Positions 50,105-61,881 are shown, counted from the first letter of the stretch. The stretch: 64,000 nt of DNA from Shewanella sp. c952 (GCF_019654975.1 NZ_BPEW01000015.1:40198-104197), one strand, 5' to 3'. Made by a program: numbers and translations. The notes: generated from the letters alone by a model not told the origin.

Positions 50105-51514
50105 TTAAAAAAAGAAGGCGCTCGGTTGGAATAATTTTTCGACTTCACCGATAAACTTCTTGTTAACTAAGAATAGGATGACATGGTCACCTTGTTCAAT
50201 GACCGTTTTATCGTGTGCCATTAATACTTCGTCATCTCTGACAATAGCACCAATTGTGGTACCTGGAGGCAGTTTGATATCACCAATCTGCTTACCGACA
50301 ACTTTTGAGGTATTTTTATCGCCGTGAGCAATCGCTTCAATAGCTTCTGCTGCGCCACGTCTTAATGAGTAAACATTACAGATATCGCCTTGACGAATAT
50401 GAGTCAAAAGCGCCGAAATAGTGGCTTGTTGTGGTGAGATAGCAATATCAATATTCGCTTCTTGTACGATATCAACATAAGCCTCTCGCTGAATAAGCAC
50501 CATGACTTTTTTGGCGCCCATACGTTTTGCGAGCAATGCAGCCATGATATTGGCTTCATCATCGTTGGTGACAGCAATAAAGACATCTGTTTGATCGATG
50601 TGCTCTTCTAGTAATAGTTCTTGATCTGAAGCATCACCACAAAAGACGGTTGTGTTTTCTAGCTTTTCTGACAACTCTTCGGCGCGCTCTTGCTTATGCT
50701 CAATCAGCTTAACTGAATGATTACGCTGCAGTTGTTTGGCTAGACCAAGGCCAATATTACCGCCGCCGGCAATCATAATATTGCGGTAGGAGTTATCCAG
50801 TTTCTGCATCTCACTCATCACTGCGCGAACGTGGCGACTGTCGGCAACAAAGAACACTTCATCATCGGCTTCAATAATGGTGGTACCGCGAGGCATAATC
50901 GGTCGGCCTTGTCTAAAGATAGCCGCTACTCGGGTATCAATATTAGGCATATGTTCTCGTAGCGCCGCTAAGGCATTACCCACCAGTGGCCCGCCGTAAT
51001 AAGCACGTACAGCAACGAGACTCAGTTTACCTTCGGCGAACTCTAGTACTTGCAGTGCGCCTGGGTATTCAACTAGGCGACCTATATACGCGGTCACTAG
51101 CTGCTCCGGTGCGATGAGTTCATCAATGATGAATCCACCACGAGGACGATTCTCTGAGTGTTTAGTTTCGCTATCAATAAACAGCTTATCGCGCAGGTTT
51201 AAGTACTGCTCTGAGCGGATCCGGGCAATCTTGGTTGGTGTACCAAATAGCGAATAGGCTATTTGGCAGGCAGCCATATTACATTCATCACTGTTGGTAA
51301 CCGCAATCAGCATGTCAGCGTCTTCAGCGCCAGCTTCCTTTAATACATCTGGGTGAGCACCGTGGCCACAAATAACCCGTAAATCGTACTTATCTTGTAA
51401 GGTACGTAAACGAGTTTTGTCGTTATCGACGATAGTAATATCGTTATTTTCACCCACTAAGTTTTCGGCTAATGTGCCACCAACTTGTCCTGCACCCAAA
51501 ATGATTATTTTCAT
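50105..51514 (-). CDS. trkA: Trk system regulatory NAD-binding protein TrkA
   Basis: TrkA is the cytoplasmic nucleotide-binding regulator of TrkH. The 469-aa product has two Rossmann (RCK-N) domains, with [18 protein letters not shown] at the start and [18 protein letters not shown] in the middle, each followed by an RCK-C domain (for example [19 protein letters not shown]). In the minus-strand unit trkA-trkH, it also follows rsmB by 7 bp, as in E. coli. Confidence 0.97.
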   Translation of the reverse strand: MKIIILGAGQVGGTLAENLVGENNDITIVDNDKTRLRTLQDKYDLRVICGHGAHPDVLKEAGAEDADMLIAVTNSDECNMAACQIAYSLFGTPTKIARIRSEQYLNLRDKLFIDSETKHSENRPRGGFIIDELIAPEQLVTAYIGRLVEYPGALQVLEFAEGKLSLVAVRAYYGGPLVGNALAALREHMPNIDTRVAAIFRQGRPIMPRGTTIIEADDEVFFVADSRHVRAVMSEMQKLDNSYRNIMIAGGGNIGLGLAKQLQRNHSVKLIEHKQERAEELSEKLENTTVFCGDASDQELLLEEHIDQTDVFIAVTNDDEANIMAALLAKRMGAKKVMVLIQREAYVDIVQEANIDIAISPQQATISALLTHIRQGDICNVYSLRRGAAEAIEAIAHGDKNTSKVVGKQIGDIKLPPGTTIGAIVRDDEVLMAHDKTVIEQGDHVILFLVNKKFIGEVEKLFQPSAFFF

Positions 51515-51521
51515 TGCCGTA

Positions 51522-52808
51522 CTAATCCTTCACTAGGCGAGCGTAATAAAAGCCGTCCATATTTTCTTGCCCTGGAACAATTTGCCAACCTATATCCTGC
51601 GGGTTGGTTTGCTCTTCGATAGGCACTAAGGTTGCATCTGCGGTTCTTGCTAAAAAGGCGCTAACCTGATCTTTATTTTCTTGTGGCAAGATGGAACACG
51701 TTGCATATAAGAGTGTGCCACCTGGCTTTAGCCACTTCCAGCAATGATCAAATATTTTTGACTGTAATGTTGCTAACTCTTCAATATCGTTATTTTTTCT
51801 GAGCCACTTGATATCTGGGTGACGGCGAATAACACCTGTTGCAGAACAAGGTGCATCGAGCAAGATACGATCAAACTTATCACCTTGCCACCAAGAATCA
51901 ATGTTAGCTGCATCACCATGGATGAGCTCTGCTTGTAGTGATAATCTGTCTAGGTTTTGTTGCACTCGTTCAAGTCGTTTAGCATCAAAATCCACCGCAA
52001 CCAGCTTAATGTCTGGTGCCAGTTCTAACAGATGACAAGTTTTACCACCTGGTGCCGCACAAGCATCAAGTACCAGCTCCTCACCTTGTGGTGCTAGCAG
52101 TGTGGCTGCCCATTGAGCTGCGCCATCTTGTACTGAAGCGGAACCCGTTTCAAAACCCGGTAGCTGCATAACATCTCGAGGGCTAGAGAGTAAAATAGCA
52201 TCATTGCTACTACCTGCTGTAGCTTCTACCTCTATATCTGTTAATGCGCTTAGGTAGGCATCGCGAGTTTGTGACTGCTGGTTATTACGCAACCACATTG
52301 GAGGTCGCTGATGGCTCTGTTCAATAATCTGCTGCCAGTTGTCTGGATACGCCTCTTTTAGGCGTTTAATGATCCATGCTGGCGTGTTGTAGGCAAGTGT
52401 ATCGTTGTCGGTTGATAAGGGTTTTTCTTGGCGTTGAACGGTGCGCAAGACACCATTTACGACCTTGACTAAGCCTTCAAATTTTAATTGGCGACAAGCC
52501 TCTGCAGTTTCTGAAATTGCTGCATGGCTTGGGATCCGCGTGAAGTAGATCTGATAACAACCAATCAAAAGCAACTGGTGTACGATGCGCTGCTTACCCT
52601 TAAGTGGTTTGCTCATGCAGTCGCTGACTTGCTTATCAAGTTGAGGCAGATGACGCATAACACCATAACAAAGCTCTGCCAACAGTGCTTTATCTTTACC
52701 ACTCTCGAGATGTCTTTGCTGATCGGGTAGGGCGACAGATAATGATATGCCTTTTTCAAGGACCTGAAATACCACTTTCGCAGCTAGTGCTCTTAAGTTC
52801 ATTGCCAT
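51522..52808 (-). CDS. rsmB: 16S rRNA (cytosine-967 C5) methyltransferase RsmB
   Basis: RsmB methylates C967 of 16S rRNA. The 428-aa product (E. coli 429) has an N-terminal NusB-like domain ([19 protein letters not shown], then [15 protein letters not shown]) and a C-terminal SAM-methyltransferase domain with [39 protein letters not shown] and [16 protein letters not shown] carrying the catalytic and second Cys. It overlaps the fmt stop by one base (TAATG). Confidence 0.97.
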   Translation of the reverse strand: MAMNLRALAAKVVFQVLEKGISLSVALPDQQRHLESGKDKALLAELCYGVMRHLPQLDKQVSDCMSKPLKGKQRIVHQLLLIGCYQIYFTRIPSHAAISETAEACRQLKFEGLVKVVNGVLRTVQRQEKPLSTDNDTLAYNTPAWIIKRLKEAYPDNWQQIIEQSHQRPPMWLRNNQQSQTRDAYLSALTDIEVEATAGSSNDAILLSSPRDVMQLPGFETGSASVQDGAAQWAATLLAPQGEELVLDACAAPGGKTCHLLELAPDIKLVAVDFDAKRLERVQQNLDRLSLQAELIHGDAANIDSWWQGDKFDRILLDAPCSATGVIRRHPDIKWLRKNNDIEELATLQSKIFDHCWKWLKPGGTLLYATCSILPQENKDQVSAFLARTADATLVPIEEQTNPQDIGWQIVPGQENMDGFYYARLVKD

Positions 52809-53773
52809 TAGCCTTGGTCATCCATTGCATTGTTGAGTTGAGTGCCTGGTGTGAACCAATCTGCACGAGAGTTGAGAATATCAGCGACACTAAGAGGTTT
52901 CTTGCCCGGTAATTGCATGCTGGTGATTGTTAACACACCATCTCCAGTCGCAACATCGATACCATTTTTATCGGCAGAGATCACCGTTCCTGCTGCTGCA
53001 GTTGAAGTACTATCACTAACATGGCTTTGCCAAACTTTTATGGTATTACCAGCATGTTGATAGTGGCTTACTGGCCATGGATTAAAAGCTCTGATTTCAC
53101 GCCAAAGGGCTTGGGCTGATTTAGACCAATCAATTTGCGCTTCCTCTTTTGATAACTTCTCTGCGTAGTTGGCAAGGCTCTCATCTTGCTTTTCTGCTGG
53201 TAAAGTATCAGCCGCGATACCCGCTAACGCTTCAACGAGTGCGCTTGGACCTTGCTCGGCAAGCTTTTCATAAAGAGTGGCAGAGGTATCAGTATCTTCA
53301 ATTTTTAACTGAGTCTTTAATAGCATGTCACCGGTATCTAGACCAATATCCATCTGCATGATGGTAACGCCAGTCTCGGTATCGCCAGCCCATAAGGCGC
53401 GTTGAATGGGTGCAGCACCTCGCCAACGAGGTAAAATAGAACCATGCACGTTGATACAACCTAAGCGTGGGGTATCAAGCACTACTTTCGGTAAGATTAA
53501 ACCGTAAGCCACTACAACCATAATATCGGCATTAAGCGCGGCTAATTCTTGCTGGGCGGTTTCATCGCGTAATGACTTAGGTTGTAACACTGGAATATCA
53601 TTTTCGAGTGCCAATGCCTTTACCGGGCTAGATTGTAGCTTTTTGCCACGACCTGCAGGTCGGTCTGGTTGGGTATAAACTGCAATCACATTGTGCTGTG
53701 ATTCGATAAGCGCTTGAAGGTGGCGAGCGGCAAAGTCAGGCGTACCGGCAAAAATGACATTAAGTGGTTTCAA
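52808..53773 (-). CDS. fmt: Methionyl-tRNA formyltransferase
   Basis: Fmt formylates initiator Met-tRNA with 10-formyl-THF. The 321-aa product has [28 protein letters not shown], the SLLPxWRG-type [18 protein letters not shown] loop and [17 protein letters not shown]. The C-terminal OB-like domain is present. It lies 4 bp after def in the same unit. Confidence 0.98.
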   Translation of the reverse strand: MKPLNVIFAGTPDFAARHLQALIESQHNVIAVYTQPDRPAGRGKKLQSSPVKALALENDIPVLQPKSLRDETAQQELAALNADIMVVVAYGLILPKVVLDTPRLGCINVHGSILPRWRGAAPIQRALWAGDTETGVTIMQMDIGLDTGDMLLKTQLKIEDTDTSATLYEKLAEQGPSALVEALAGIAADTLPAEKQDESLANYAEKLSKEEAQIDWSKSAQALWREIRAFNPWPVSHYQHAGNTIKVWQSHVSDSTSTAAAGTVISADKNGIDVATGDGVLTITSMQLPGKKPLSVADILNSRADWFTPGTQLNNAMDDQG

Positions 53774-53777
53774 AAAT

Positions 53778-54290
53778 TTATCCTTGTTTTGCTTCTAAAC
53801 GAGCGGCTTTTTCTAGCTTTTGCTTAATACGTTGGCGTTTTAGTGGCGATAGATAATCCACAAACAATTTACCCGCTAAATGGTCGAGTTCATGTTGCAA
53901 GCAAATGGCAAATAGTCCTTCGGCTTCTAAGGTAAACTCATTACCGTCTCGATCAAGCGCTTTAATGGTGACAAACTCGGCACGATCTACTTTTGCATAG
54001 ATACCAGGTACCGATAAACAGCCCTCTTCATTACAGAAATCACCGCTTTTGGCAATTATCTCTAAATTAATGAACACTTTTGGGCGATCGATCTCATCTT
54101 GAAGATCCATTACGATAAGTTGATGATGAAAATCTACTTGGGTAGCCGCTAGACCAATCCCCTTCTCTTCATACATGGTTTCGAACATATCGTCGATTTG
54201 TGTCTGTAGAGTAGCGTTAAACTCTGTGATTGGCTTTGCCACTGTACGTAATCTTTCATCTGGAAAACATAAAACTTTTAATAAACTCAT
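53778..54290 (-). CDS. def: Peptide deformylase
   Basis: Def removes the N-formyl group from nascent proteins. The 170-aa product (E. coli 169) has the three catalytic motifs [17 protein letters not shown] and QHELDHLAG, with the Fe2+ ligands Cys and two His. It is the first gene of the minus-strand unit def-fmt-rsmB-trkA-trkH and is divergent from the LysM gene. Confidence 0.98.
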   Translation of the reverse strand: MSLLKVLCFPDERLRTVAKPITEFNATLQTQIDDMFETMYEEKGIGLAATQVDFHHQLIVMDLQDEIDRPKVFINLEIIAKSGDFCNEEGCLSVPGIYAKVDRAEFVTIKALDRDGNEFTLEAEGLFAICLQHELDHLAGKLFVDYLSPLKRQRIKQKLEKAARLEAKQG

Positions 54291-54425
54291 ACCTAAACTC
54301 TTAACAAGTCTGTCAAATCTAAACCAGTTAGTTATACTGGCTCAGGCTAATGGCTCAATTTTAGTCCTTAGCGGCATTCAATAACAGCAAAAGCTCTACT
54401 TATAATCTAATAAAGAGCAAATAGC

Positions 54426-55526
54426 ATGGATACCCTGATGAAACGGTTACTATTACTTGCTTCACTTATGCTTGGTTGCACCTTCGTTTTCGCTGATACA
54501 TTGACATTGAAGTCTGGACACCCTGAGTCCTATGTTGTCAAAAAAGGCGATACTCTTTGGGATATATCAGCTTTTTTTCTAAAAGATCCTTGGCGTTGGC
54601 CTAAATTGTGGGGTGCAAACCCGCAAGTGGCGAATCCACACCTTATCTATCCTGGTGATAGATTGACGCTAGTGTTTATTGATGGAGTGCCGCGCCTAGT
54701 GGTCAAGCCTCATTTAAGCAAGAGTCCTGCTGGGCGTGTTTCACCCAAAAATGGTGCAATCCCTGCAATAGACCTGTCACTGATCCAACCTTATTTGCTG
54801 CACAATCGAGTTGTTGAGGCAAATTGGTTTGAGCAGCAACCGATGGTTATGGGCGGTGAAAGCGAGTCCCGACACCACGTGGTATCAGATATTGTTTATG
54901 TCCAGGGCGAACTTACTGTTGGCGATAAATTTGGTATTTATGCCAGCGGCCGAGAGTTTGCCAATGCTGATGGCGAAGCACTTGGACGTGAGGCTATATT
55001 GACTGCAAGTGGCCGAGTTGTTGAGTCTGGCCCTGTATCTAAAGTCGAGCTGTTAAGTAGTTTGCGGGAAACTAAAGCCGGTTATCGCTTGCTGCCAATT
55101 GAAGATGACTCATTAATGTCAGCCTACTTTATGCCTAGAGCAGCACAACTGACCGCTCCAACTACAGTATTGGCTTCTGGAGTTGATATTAGGGCTATGG
55201 GTAAACTTGATGTTGTTTACATTGACCGTGGCGATACTGATGGCGTTGAAGCCGGGCAGGTGTTCTCAATATTTAAAGAGGGCGATGTGGTGGTGATAGA
55301 TGGAGACGGCGTGCCAGTGCAGCCTAATGATCGTAATCGCTACGAAAAAATGCTCGCTAATGTTTCAGCTGACAATGCGGTACAAATGCCAGATCTGTAT
55401 CGTGGCAAGTTAATGGTTTTTAAAGTTTTTGAAAAAGTCAGTATGGGAATTATCTTGGTTAATGAGCGCCCTGTAAGGGTCGCTGATAAACTGACCATTC
55501 CTGATTCGCTGATAGTGAGCGAGTAG
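54426..55526 (+). CDS. LysM domain-containing protein
   Basis: The 366-aa product has a signal peptide (MDTLMKRLLLLASLMLGCTFVFAD; no credible lipobox) and, at about residues 38-85, one LysM peptidoglycan-binding module (YVVKKGDTLWDISAFFLKDP, then NPHLIYPGDRLTLVF). The rest is all-beta and unrecognised. This gene commonly stands between def and dprA in Shewanella and Vibrio. The role is unknown but presumably at the cell wall. Confidence 0.9.
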   Translation: MDTLMKRLLLLASLMLGCTFVFADTLTLKSGHPESYVVKKGDTLWDISAFFLKDPWRWPKLWGANPQVANPHLIYPGDRLTLVFIDGVPRLVVKPHLSKSPAGRVSPKNGAIPAIDLSLIQPYLLHNRVVEANWFEQQPMVMGGESESRHHVVSDIVYVQGELTVGDKFGIYASGREFANADGEALGREAILTASGRVVESGPVSKVELLSSLRETKAGYRLLPIEDDSLMSAYFMPRAAQLTAPTTVLASGVDIRAMGKLDVVYIDRGDTDGVEAGQVFSIFKEGDVVVIDGDGVPVQPNDRNRYEKMLANVSADNAVQMPDLYRGKLMVFKVFEKVSMGIILVNERPVRVADKLTIPDSLIVSE

Positions 55527-55537
55527 TCTAGAGTTAA

Positions 55538-55565
55538 ATCTGTGCAGTGATAGTACTGCACAGAT
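55538..55565. repeat. Perfect hairpin between the LysM gene and dprA
   Basis: ATCTGTGCAGT (55538-55548) and ACTGCACAGAT (55555-55565) form an 11-bp stem with loop GATAGT. No T-run follows. It ends 16 bp before the inferred dprA start region and might tune dprA expression. Confidence 0.5.
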
Positions 55566-55581
55566 AACTTGAGGATAGACT

Positions 55582-56685
55582 ATTAATGAAAAGCTGGTCG
55601 ACTGGCTAGTTGTTTCTGCTGTATCCGGGCTAGGACCCGCTCGGATTAAACAATTGATAAATTACATGGATGTGGAAGAGTTAAGACAAAGGTTAACGCA
55701 TGAGCCAGATGCATTGCCTTTGCCTGAATCTTTGCTTCGCTCCAACCTTACCCCAAATTACGCTTTAGTTGACTCGGCACTCGAGTGGCAACAGCTGAGT
55801 GAACATCATCACCTATTGTGTTGCGATGACCCGCTTTACCCACCATTACTTAAACAAATTAGTGACCCTCCTAGTGTGTTGTTTGTTAAAGGTAACATTA
55901 GTGCTCTGCTTCGGCCGAGTATCGCTATTGTTGGCAGCCGAAATGCCAGTCCCGGAGGCTTAAAAATGGCGCAGGTCTTGTCATCGCAACTTGTTGAGCA
56001 ACACTTATCGATCACCAGTGGCATGGCGCTGGGTATTGACGGTGCCGCTCATCAAGCCGCTATTGATATTAAAGGGGTTAGCGTTGCTGTCTTAGGTACC
56101 GGGGTAGACGTTATTTACCCCAAAAGACATCGTAGTATTTATCTTAATATTCAGAATGATGGCTGTGTTTTGAGTGAGTTTTGGCCACAAGTAAAGCCAT
56201 TTTCTGGCAATTTTCCGAAACGAAACCGCATAATTAGCGGTCTAACTCTAGGTACCCTTGTTGTTGAAGCAGGCTTAAAAAGTGGTTCATTAATAAGTGC
56301 GAGATTGGCTAATGAACAGGGGCGCGAAGTGTTTGCATTACCGGGTAGTGTACTCGGTGGCCAAAGTCAAGGTTGCCATCAACTATTGCGCGATGGCGCT
56401 AAGTTAGTGGAGTCTGCCGCTGACATTTTTGAAGAAGTTGCGGTTTTATCTGGCCTTCACCTTGAAGAAGTCAAAGCCAGTCACCATATAGGGGGGAAGA
56501 TAGTCTCTGATTTGCCATTTGCTTCGCTGTTAGCTAGTGTAGGTTATGAAACCACAACGATCGATAACGTGGTTGAGCATAGTGGAAAAACCATAGAGCT
56601 AGTATTGGAGCAGTTACTTGAACTTGAGTTACAAGGTTGGGTTACTGCTGTACCCGGTGGTTATGTAAGACTTAAGAGGAGCTAG
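55582..56685 (+). CDS. dprA: DNA processing protein DprA (start codon abnormal)
   Basis: DprA binds incoming single-stranded DNA and loads RecA during transformation. The Rossmann core is clear: [49 protein letters not shown] and [38 protein letters not shown]. The usual N-terminal domain is encoded upstream of the first conventional start (TTG 55654): [22 protein letters not shown] reads from about 55591. In that frame only ATT 55582 or CTG 55594 could start. ATG at 55586 is one base out of frame; one extra A after it would give MKKLVDWL. Either a rare ATT start, a real frameshift or an assembly error explains this. Confidence 0.85.
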   Translation: MNEKLVDWLVVSAVSGLGPARIKQLINYMDVEELRQRLTHEPDALPLPESLLRSNLTPNYALVDSALEWQQLSEHHHLLCCDDPLYPPLLKQISDPPSVLFVKGNISALLRPSIAIVGSRNASPGGLKMAQVLSSQLVEQHLSITSGMALGIDGAAHQAAIDIKGVSVAVLGTGVDVIYPKRHRSIYLNIQNDGCVLSEFWPQVKPFSGNFPKRNRIISGLTLGTLVVEAGLKSGSLISARLANEQGREVFALPGSVLGGQSQGCHQLLRDGAKLVESAADIFEEVAVLSGLHLEEVKASHHIGGKIVSDLPFASLLASVGYETTTIDNVVEHSGKTIELVLEQLLELELQGWVTAVPGGYVRLKRS

Positions 56686-56687
56686 CC

Positions 56688-57161
56688 ATGTTTGATATCC
56701 TCATGTATCTATTCGAAAACTATGTGCATAGTGAAGTTGAGTTTCTTGTCGATGAAGACGAACTCACAAAAGAACTAACGCGTGCTGGGTTTCACCAGGC
56801 AGAGATCATTAAAGCACTAACTTGGTTAGAAGGTTTAGCTGAGTTGCAAGAGGCGGGAACACCGTACCTTTGCAATCATGATCAGCAGTCTTTCCGTATT
56901 TATACTAAAGATGAGATTAATAAAATAGATGTAGAAAGTCGCGGCTTTCTGCTGTTTCTTGAACAGATTAAAGTGCTTAGCGTTGAAACCCGTGAAATGG
57001 TTATTGATCGAGTGATGGAGCTTGATGAAACGACGCTGAATTTGGATGACCTGAAATGGGTTATCTTGATGGTGCTATTTAATGCTCCTGGCCATGAGTC
57101 GGCTTATGAGCAGATGGAAGATCTGATCTTTGAGCAGCCGGATGGTCGGTTGCATTCATAA
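56688..57161 (+). CDS. smg: Smg family protein (DUF494)
   Basis: The 157-aa acidic product begins [35 protein letters not shown] and ends with [25 protein letters not shown], the pattern of Smg. The function is unknown; the gene follows dprA across gammaproteobacteria. It is 2 bp downstream of dprA and followed by a terminator. Confidence 0.95.
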   Translation: MFDILMYLFENYVHSEVEFLVDEDELTKELTRAGFHQAEIIKALTWLEGLAELQEAGTPYLCNHDQQSFRIYTKDEINKIDVESRGFLLFLEQIKVLSVETREMVIDRVMELDETTLNLDDLKWVILMVLFNAPGHESAYEQMEDLIFEQPDGRLHS

Positions 57162-57181
57162 TCTTGTTCTACTTGTTTCAT

Positions 57182-57210
57182 AAAAAAGGAGGCTTTCGCC
57201 TCCTTTTTTA
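57182..57210. terminator. Rho-independent terminator after smg
   Basis: AAAAAAGGAGGC / GCCTCCTTTTTT stem with a 4-nt loop TTTC. Both strands have T-runs, so it also serves the convergent metallopeptidase gene. Confidence 0.92.
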
Positions 57211-57230
57211 GTGCTGTAACTCATGCATAT

Positions 57231-59003
57231 TTAAAAATGCAGATGAGTGCTATCTTGAGTGAGGTGCTGCGGTTGCAAGTAGTCACGATAAGCATAACGA
57301 TTCTGCTTATGCAGACGTGGCTTAGATTGCTCCTCGCTGTCATCAAATAGCACCACTTGAGAGGTTAACCACTCAGAAAACTGTTGCTGATGTTGTGTTA
57401 AGTCGGCTAATAGCAACTCATACCCTTCGAAGTAATCTGTTTTTAAGAACTGACTCAATTTCACGTAATCGCTATGGTAGTGCTCAGCAAGGAAACGCAC
57501 TGCCATATAGCTCCACTTGTAAGTCATATCAACGCCATCTTTATATTCAGTCGCGAATATTTCTTCTAACGTTGGCGCCTTGTCAATGTCGCGTTTGATG
57601 ATCTTAAGTGCGGTAGGGTTGGTATCACCTTGAGCAATGTATTCTGCTAAACCTTCTGACCACCACACCATTTTGCTAGGGAAGTGTCCGAAACCGCCAT
57701 ACTTTACAAAATGGCCGTCGAGGTAGTGCACGTATTCATGATTCAGGTTCCAAATCGCGAACTCCGGCTCTATCCACCATTGGCGATAAGCAAAGAACGT
57801 TGCTTGGTTACCCGGTTTTGAGGGGGTACCTTCGATATACATGCCGCCGTTGTCGGTTTGAATATCAAATACTAGCTGGCCATAGTAGTTGTACTGGCTC
57901 CAGTTTTTGAAAGCCACGACTCTTAGTGCTTCATTGTTGTCGTTGGCTGTTGCCTGCTGCTGTGTCTCAAGTACATTATGAAAGTGAGATTCTTGCGAGG
58001 TGAGCTTAGTGCAGCTTTCTACTAACTCTTGCTCGTTGAGATCTTGCGCCAATATAAATAGCGACTCTGAGCAGTGGTGTTCAATGGGTAAGCCTTCGGT
58101 TAGCTCCGGTATGCGGCAAATGTCGCTATTTTCTTGGCAGCGTTCTTGAGCTGAAAAAGTATTGACGTGATAGCCTCGACTGTAGGCATCTTTGGCAATA
58201 TCCCCGCGCTCCGCCACATCTTGTCTAGCAATGTCAGCCACAGCTTTATCGACAGCAAGCTCGAGTGGAGTCGCTTCGCCATCTTCTGAACCTGGTAATG
58301 CGAGTCTATATAATGCTAATGCCCAGTAGGCATTCGTTCTCGGCCAGTCTTGCTCAGCACGAATACTGCTTTTGTTGGCTGCAAAAGCTAATAATGGCTG
58401 ATTAAGGTTTGCAGACAACAGTACGGTATTGAGCTCACCTTCAACTTTTTTACGGCTCACATTAAACAGAAAACCATAAGCTTTTAGTGTCTCTAGCAGT
58501 GCGTAGTCGTTTGTTTGTTGGCTGGTGGACGCAGCAAGTAGTGCTAGTTGGCTATTGAGTTGTGATAGTAGCGGTGCAAGTTGCGCTGCGCGCTCGTTGT
58601 TAGCAAAGTAGCGATAAACGGTTACTGCATATTGTTCTTGTAAGCGCGCTGTTCCATTTAACACTCCAGAGTCAGCAAGGCTTTCGAGTGCAACAGACAA
58701 GCTGGCATAGTCTGATAATTCCAGGTCGTCAATGGGGCCGTAATAACTGAATGCGCGAAAATAGTAGAGTAGTTCATCAAGCGTGTTGGTATCTGTTGTG
58801 CTGGCTAACGCGACGCTTGCTTGCTGGAAATGAGATATCGTCATAAGCGGGTTAGTTTCGTCAAATAGCGCACTTTCAGAGCTTGAGCTTATCTGCTGGA
58901 TTATTTCAGGAGTTGGTACCGTGTTACTTTTGCTAGAACAACCAGATATTGAGCCAGAAAGTGCAACTATAATAGTTAATGCAATTTTCGTTTTTGAATT
59001 CAT
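57231..59003 (-). CDS. M9-type (collagenase-like) zinc metallopeptidase lipoprotein
   Basis: The 590-aa product is a lipoprotein: MNSKTKIALTIIVALSGSISGCSS with Cys22. Its C-terminal half has the zincin motif NHEYVHYLDG (HEYVH at 422-426) and, 27 residues later, WWSEGLAEYIAQGD (Glu of SEGLAEY), the layout of peptidase family M9 (Vibrio collagenase type). The N-terminal part is a helical repeat region of the M9N type. The C-terminal PKD/collagen-binding domains of secreted collagenases are absent, so its real substrate is open. It is inserted between smg and yrdD relative to E. coli. Confidence 0.8.
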   Translation of the reverse strand: MNSKTKIALTIIVALSGSISGCSSKSNTVPTPEIIQQISSSSESALFDETNPLMTISHFQQASVALASTTDTNTLDELLYYFRAFSYYGPIDDLELSDYASLSVALESLADSGVLNGTARLQEQYAVTVYRYFANNERAAQLAPLLSQLNSQLALLAASTSQQTNDYALLETLKAYGFLFNVSRKKVEGELNTVLLSANLNQPLLAFAANKSSIRAEQDWPRTNAYWALALYRLALPGSEDGEATPLELAVDKAVADIARQDVAERGDIAKDAYSRGYHVNTFSAQERCQENSDICRIPELTEGLPIEHHCSESLFILAQDLNEQELVESCTKLTSQESHFHNVLETQQQATANDNNEALRVVAFKNWSQYNYYGQLVFDIQTDNGGMYIEGTPSKPGNQATFFAYRQWWIEPEFAIWNLNHEYVHYLDGHFVKYGGFGHFPSKMVWWSEGLAEYIAQGDTNPTALKIIKRDIDKAPTLEEIFATEYKDGVDMTYKWSYMAVRFLAEHYHSDYVKLSQFLKTDYFEGYELLLADLTQHQQQFSEWLTSQVVLFDDSEEQSKPRLHKQNRYAYRDYLQPQHLTQDSTHLHF

Positions 59004-59128
59004 TAATCACGCCTTATATTTTTTTTGGATACAATATATCACCGTTTTTTATCAAAACCTATTAGATGTATACAACAGTCAGGCTAATACTTGGTAGAAT
59101 AGCGGCATACTGATGAACTGAGACAATC

Positions 59129-59692
59129 ATGGCCAAAATCGATCAGCAACTGTTTACAACACACGAGCATGCACTAGAGAAAGAGTATGAACTCTGCCCT
59201 AAGTGTGGCTGCGAATTGTCTGTGAGGCACAGTAAACATGGTGGATTTATTGGCTGCAATAACTATCCAAGCTGTGATTATACTCGACCGTTGGTGCAGC
59301 ATGAGTCGATAGAAACTCAAGTGATTGAAGGTTCATCTTGTCCTGAATGCGCCAGTGAACTTGCGGTAAAGTCGGGGCGTTTCGGTATTTTTATCGGTTG
59401 TACTAACTATCCAGAGTGTAGCCATATCGAAAAACATGATCAGGCAGATGCGGAAGATGAGATAAGCTGCCCCAAATGTAAAAAGGGCCATGTTGAGCAT
59501 CGAACTAGCCGTTTTGGTAAGTCTTTTTATGCTTGCAGTGCTTACCCTAAGTGTAAGTTTTTGGTGAACTACCCACCCGTTGCCGAGACATGCCCTGATT
59601 GTGGCTTTGGGATACTCGTCGAGCGTAAAGGAGCCGCTGGCATGCGCTTAGAGTGTCCTGAAAAATCGTGTAAGTATAAGCGACCAATCTAA
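59129..59692 (+). CDS. yrdD: Topoisomerase-type zinc-ribbon protein YrdD
   Basis: The 187-aa product is a string of TopA C-terminal zinc ribbons: CPKCGCELSVRHSKHGGFIGCNNYPSCDY, CPECASELAVKSGRFGIFIGCTNYPECSH, CPKCKKGHVEHRTSRFGKSFYACSAYPKC, and a final CPDCGFGILVERK-GMRLECPEKSCKYK. There is no topoisomerase catalytic domain. YrdD likely binds DNA or RNA; its role is unknown. It lies before tsaC as in E. coli. Confidence 0.93.
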   Translation: MAKIDQQLFTTHEHALEKEYELCPKCGCELSVRHSKHGGFIGCNNYPSCDYTRPLVQHESIETQVIEGSSCPECASELAVKSGRFGIFIGCTNYPECSHIEKHDQADAEDEISCPKCKKGHVEHRTSRFGKSFYACSAYPKCKFLVNYPPVAETCPDCGFGILVERKGAAGMRLECPEKSCKYKRPI

Positions 59693-59791
59693 CTAACCAG
59701 TCTAAATGACCATATTATCTTCCACTAATGTCGCTTTTAAGTAATCATAGCGATGTTGCAGTGTGCACTGAGTTGAGGTTAAGAGAGACCA

Positions 59792-60355
59792 ATGTTAGAA
59801 GTATTGCCAGCTGAAGTGGCTGAAGTTGTTATGGGCGGAGGCGTGATAGCTTACCCTACCGAGGCTGTTTACGGCTTGGGCTGCGATCCTGATAATGATG
59901 CTGCGATTAACCATTTGCTGCAGGTAAAGCAGCGTCCTTGGCAAAAGGGGCTGATACTAGTGGCTGGAGAATACCAACAGTTACTTCCTTATATAGATGA
60001 GTCGCAGTTAACTGCAGAGCAGCTTGCATTTGCTCACAGCAAATGGCCTGGGCCGTTTACCTTTATCATGCCAATCAAGCCCGGTTTATCTAAACTATTA
60101 AGCGGGACTTTTGATTCCATTGCGGTGAGAGTGACAGCCCATGAAGGCGTGAGAGCTTTATGCGCCGCAATTAATAAACCTATTGTTTCTACCAGTGCCA
60201 ATTTATCAGGCCAGCAACCAGCGCCATCTCCATCGGCTGTAAAGCAGCAGTTTGAAGGGATTATCTCTGGATTAGTGCTAGGGGAGCTAGGTCATCAGCA
60301 CGCCCCTTCAACTATTATCGATGCCAAGAGTGGCAACATTCTCAGACAAGGTTAA
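59792..60355 (+). CDS. tsaC: Threonylcarbamoyl-AMP synthase TsaC
   Basis: TsaC (YrdC, RimN) makes threonylcarbamoyl-AMP for the t6A modification at position 37 of ANN-decoding tRNAs. The 187-aa product has the core [59 protein letters not shown] and [12 protein letters not shown]. The YrdC-only length fits TsaC, not the longer TsaC2. It is 12 bp before hemF. Confidence 0.96.
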   Translation: MLEVLPAEVAEVVMGGGVIAYPTEAVYGLGCDPDNDAAINHLLQVKQRPWQKGLILVAGEYQQLLPYIDESQLTAEQLAFAHSKWPGPFTFIMPIKPGLSKLLSGTFDSIAVRVTAHEGVRALCAAINKPIVSTSANLSGQQPAPSPSAVKQQFEGIISGLVLGELGHQHAPSTIIDAKSGNILRQG

Positions 60356-61282
<927 letters not shown>

Positions 61283-61306
61283 ATCATAAAGCGTAATCAA
61301 TAACGG

Positions 61307-61744
61307 TTATTGATTACGCATATGATCTGCCAGAGTGGCTACCGCACTATAAATAGCTTGCTGATGCTGTGGATCTTTTACTTCTAATTGAATGGCCGCT
61401 TTCATGCAGGTTAACCATTGATCCCGCATCGCTTCATTAACTTTAAAAGGCATATGTCTTGCTCGAAGGGCGGGGTGACCGTGTTTTTGTTGATATAGCT
61501 GTGGCCCGCCTAACCAGCCGCTAAGAAACTCAAACAGTTTTTGCTCCGACTCGCTTATTGGAGCACGGTGAATATCGAGTAGGGGTTTGGTTTCAGGTAT
61601 GGTTTGCATCTGCACATAGAACTGTTTGGCAATCGCACGAATGGTTTGCTCGCCGCCAATTCGATCGTAAGCATTAGATTGTTGATGATCGCGTTCATCC
61701 TTAAGCTCTTTTTTGCCTATAAGGCGTTTTAACCAATCCATCAT
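61307..61744 (-). CDS. Group II truncated haemoglobin
   Basis: Truncated haemoglobins bind O2/NO and are linked to respiration or NO detoxification. The 145-aa product has the 2/2-fold pattern: YDRIGGEQTIRAIAKQFYVQM, LFEFLSGWLGGPQLYQQKHGHPALRARHMPF, including the proximal His, and a Trp near MRDQWLTCM. It is convergent with hemF. Confidence 0.93.
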   Translation of the reverse strand: MMDWLKRLIGKKELKDERDHQQSNAYDRIGGEQTIRAIAKQFYVQMQTIPETKPLLDIHRAPISESEQKLFEFLSGWLGGPQLYQQKHGHPALRARHMPFKVNEAMRDQWLTCMKAAIQLEVKDPQHQQAIYSAVATLADHMRNQ

Positions 61745-61881
61745 ATATCTGCACCAAATTCATAATGCCGCCATTGTAGCAACAAGTAGCTGAAAATAAC
61801 TGCGCTGGAATAGATTGCTCGTGGCTAGAACCGCGGTAAACTGATTGCTTATTTCCTGTAGCGAGTAGTAGAGAATTGAAA

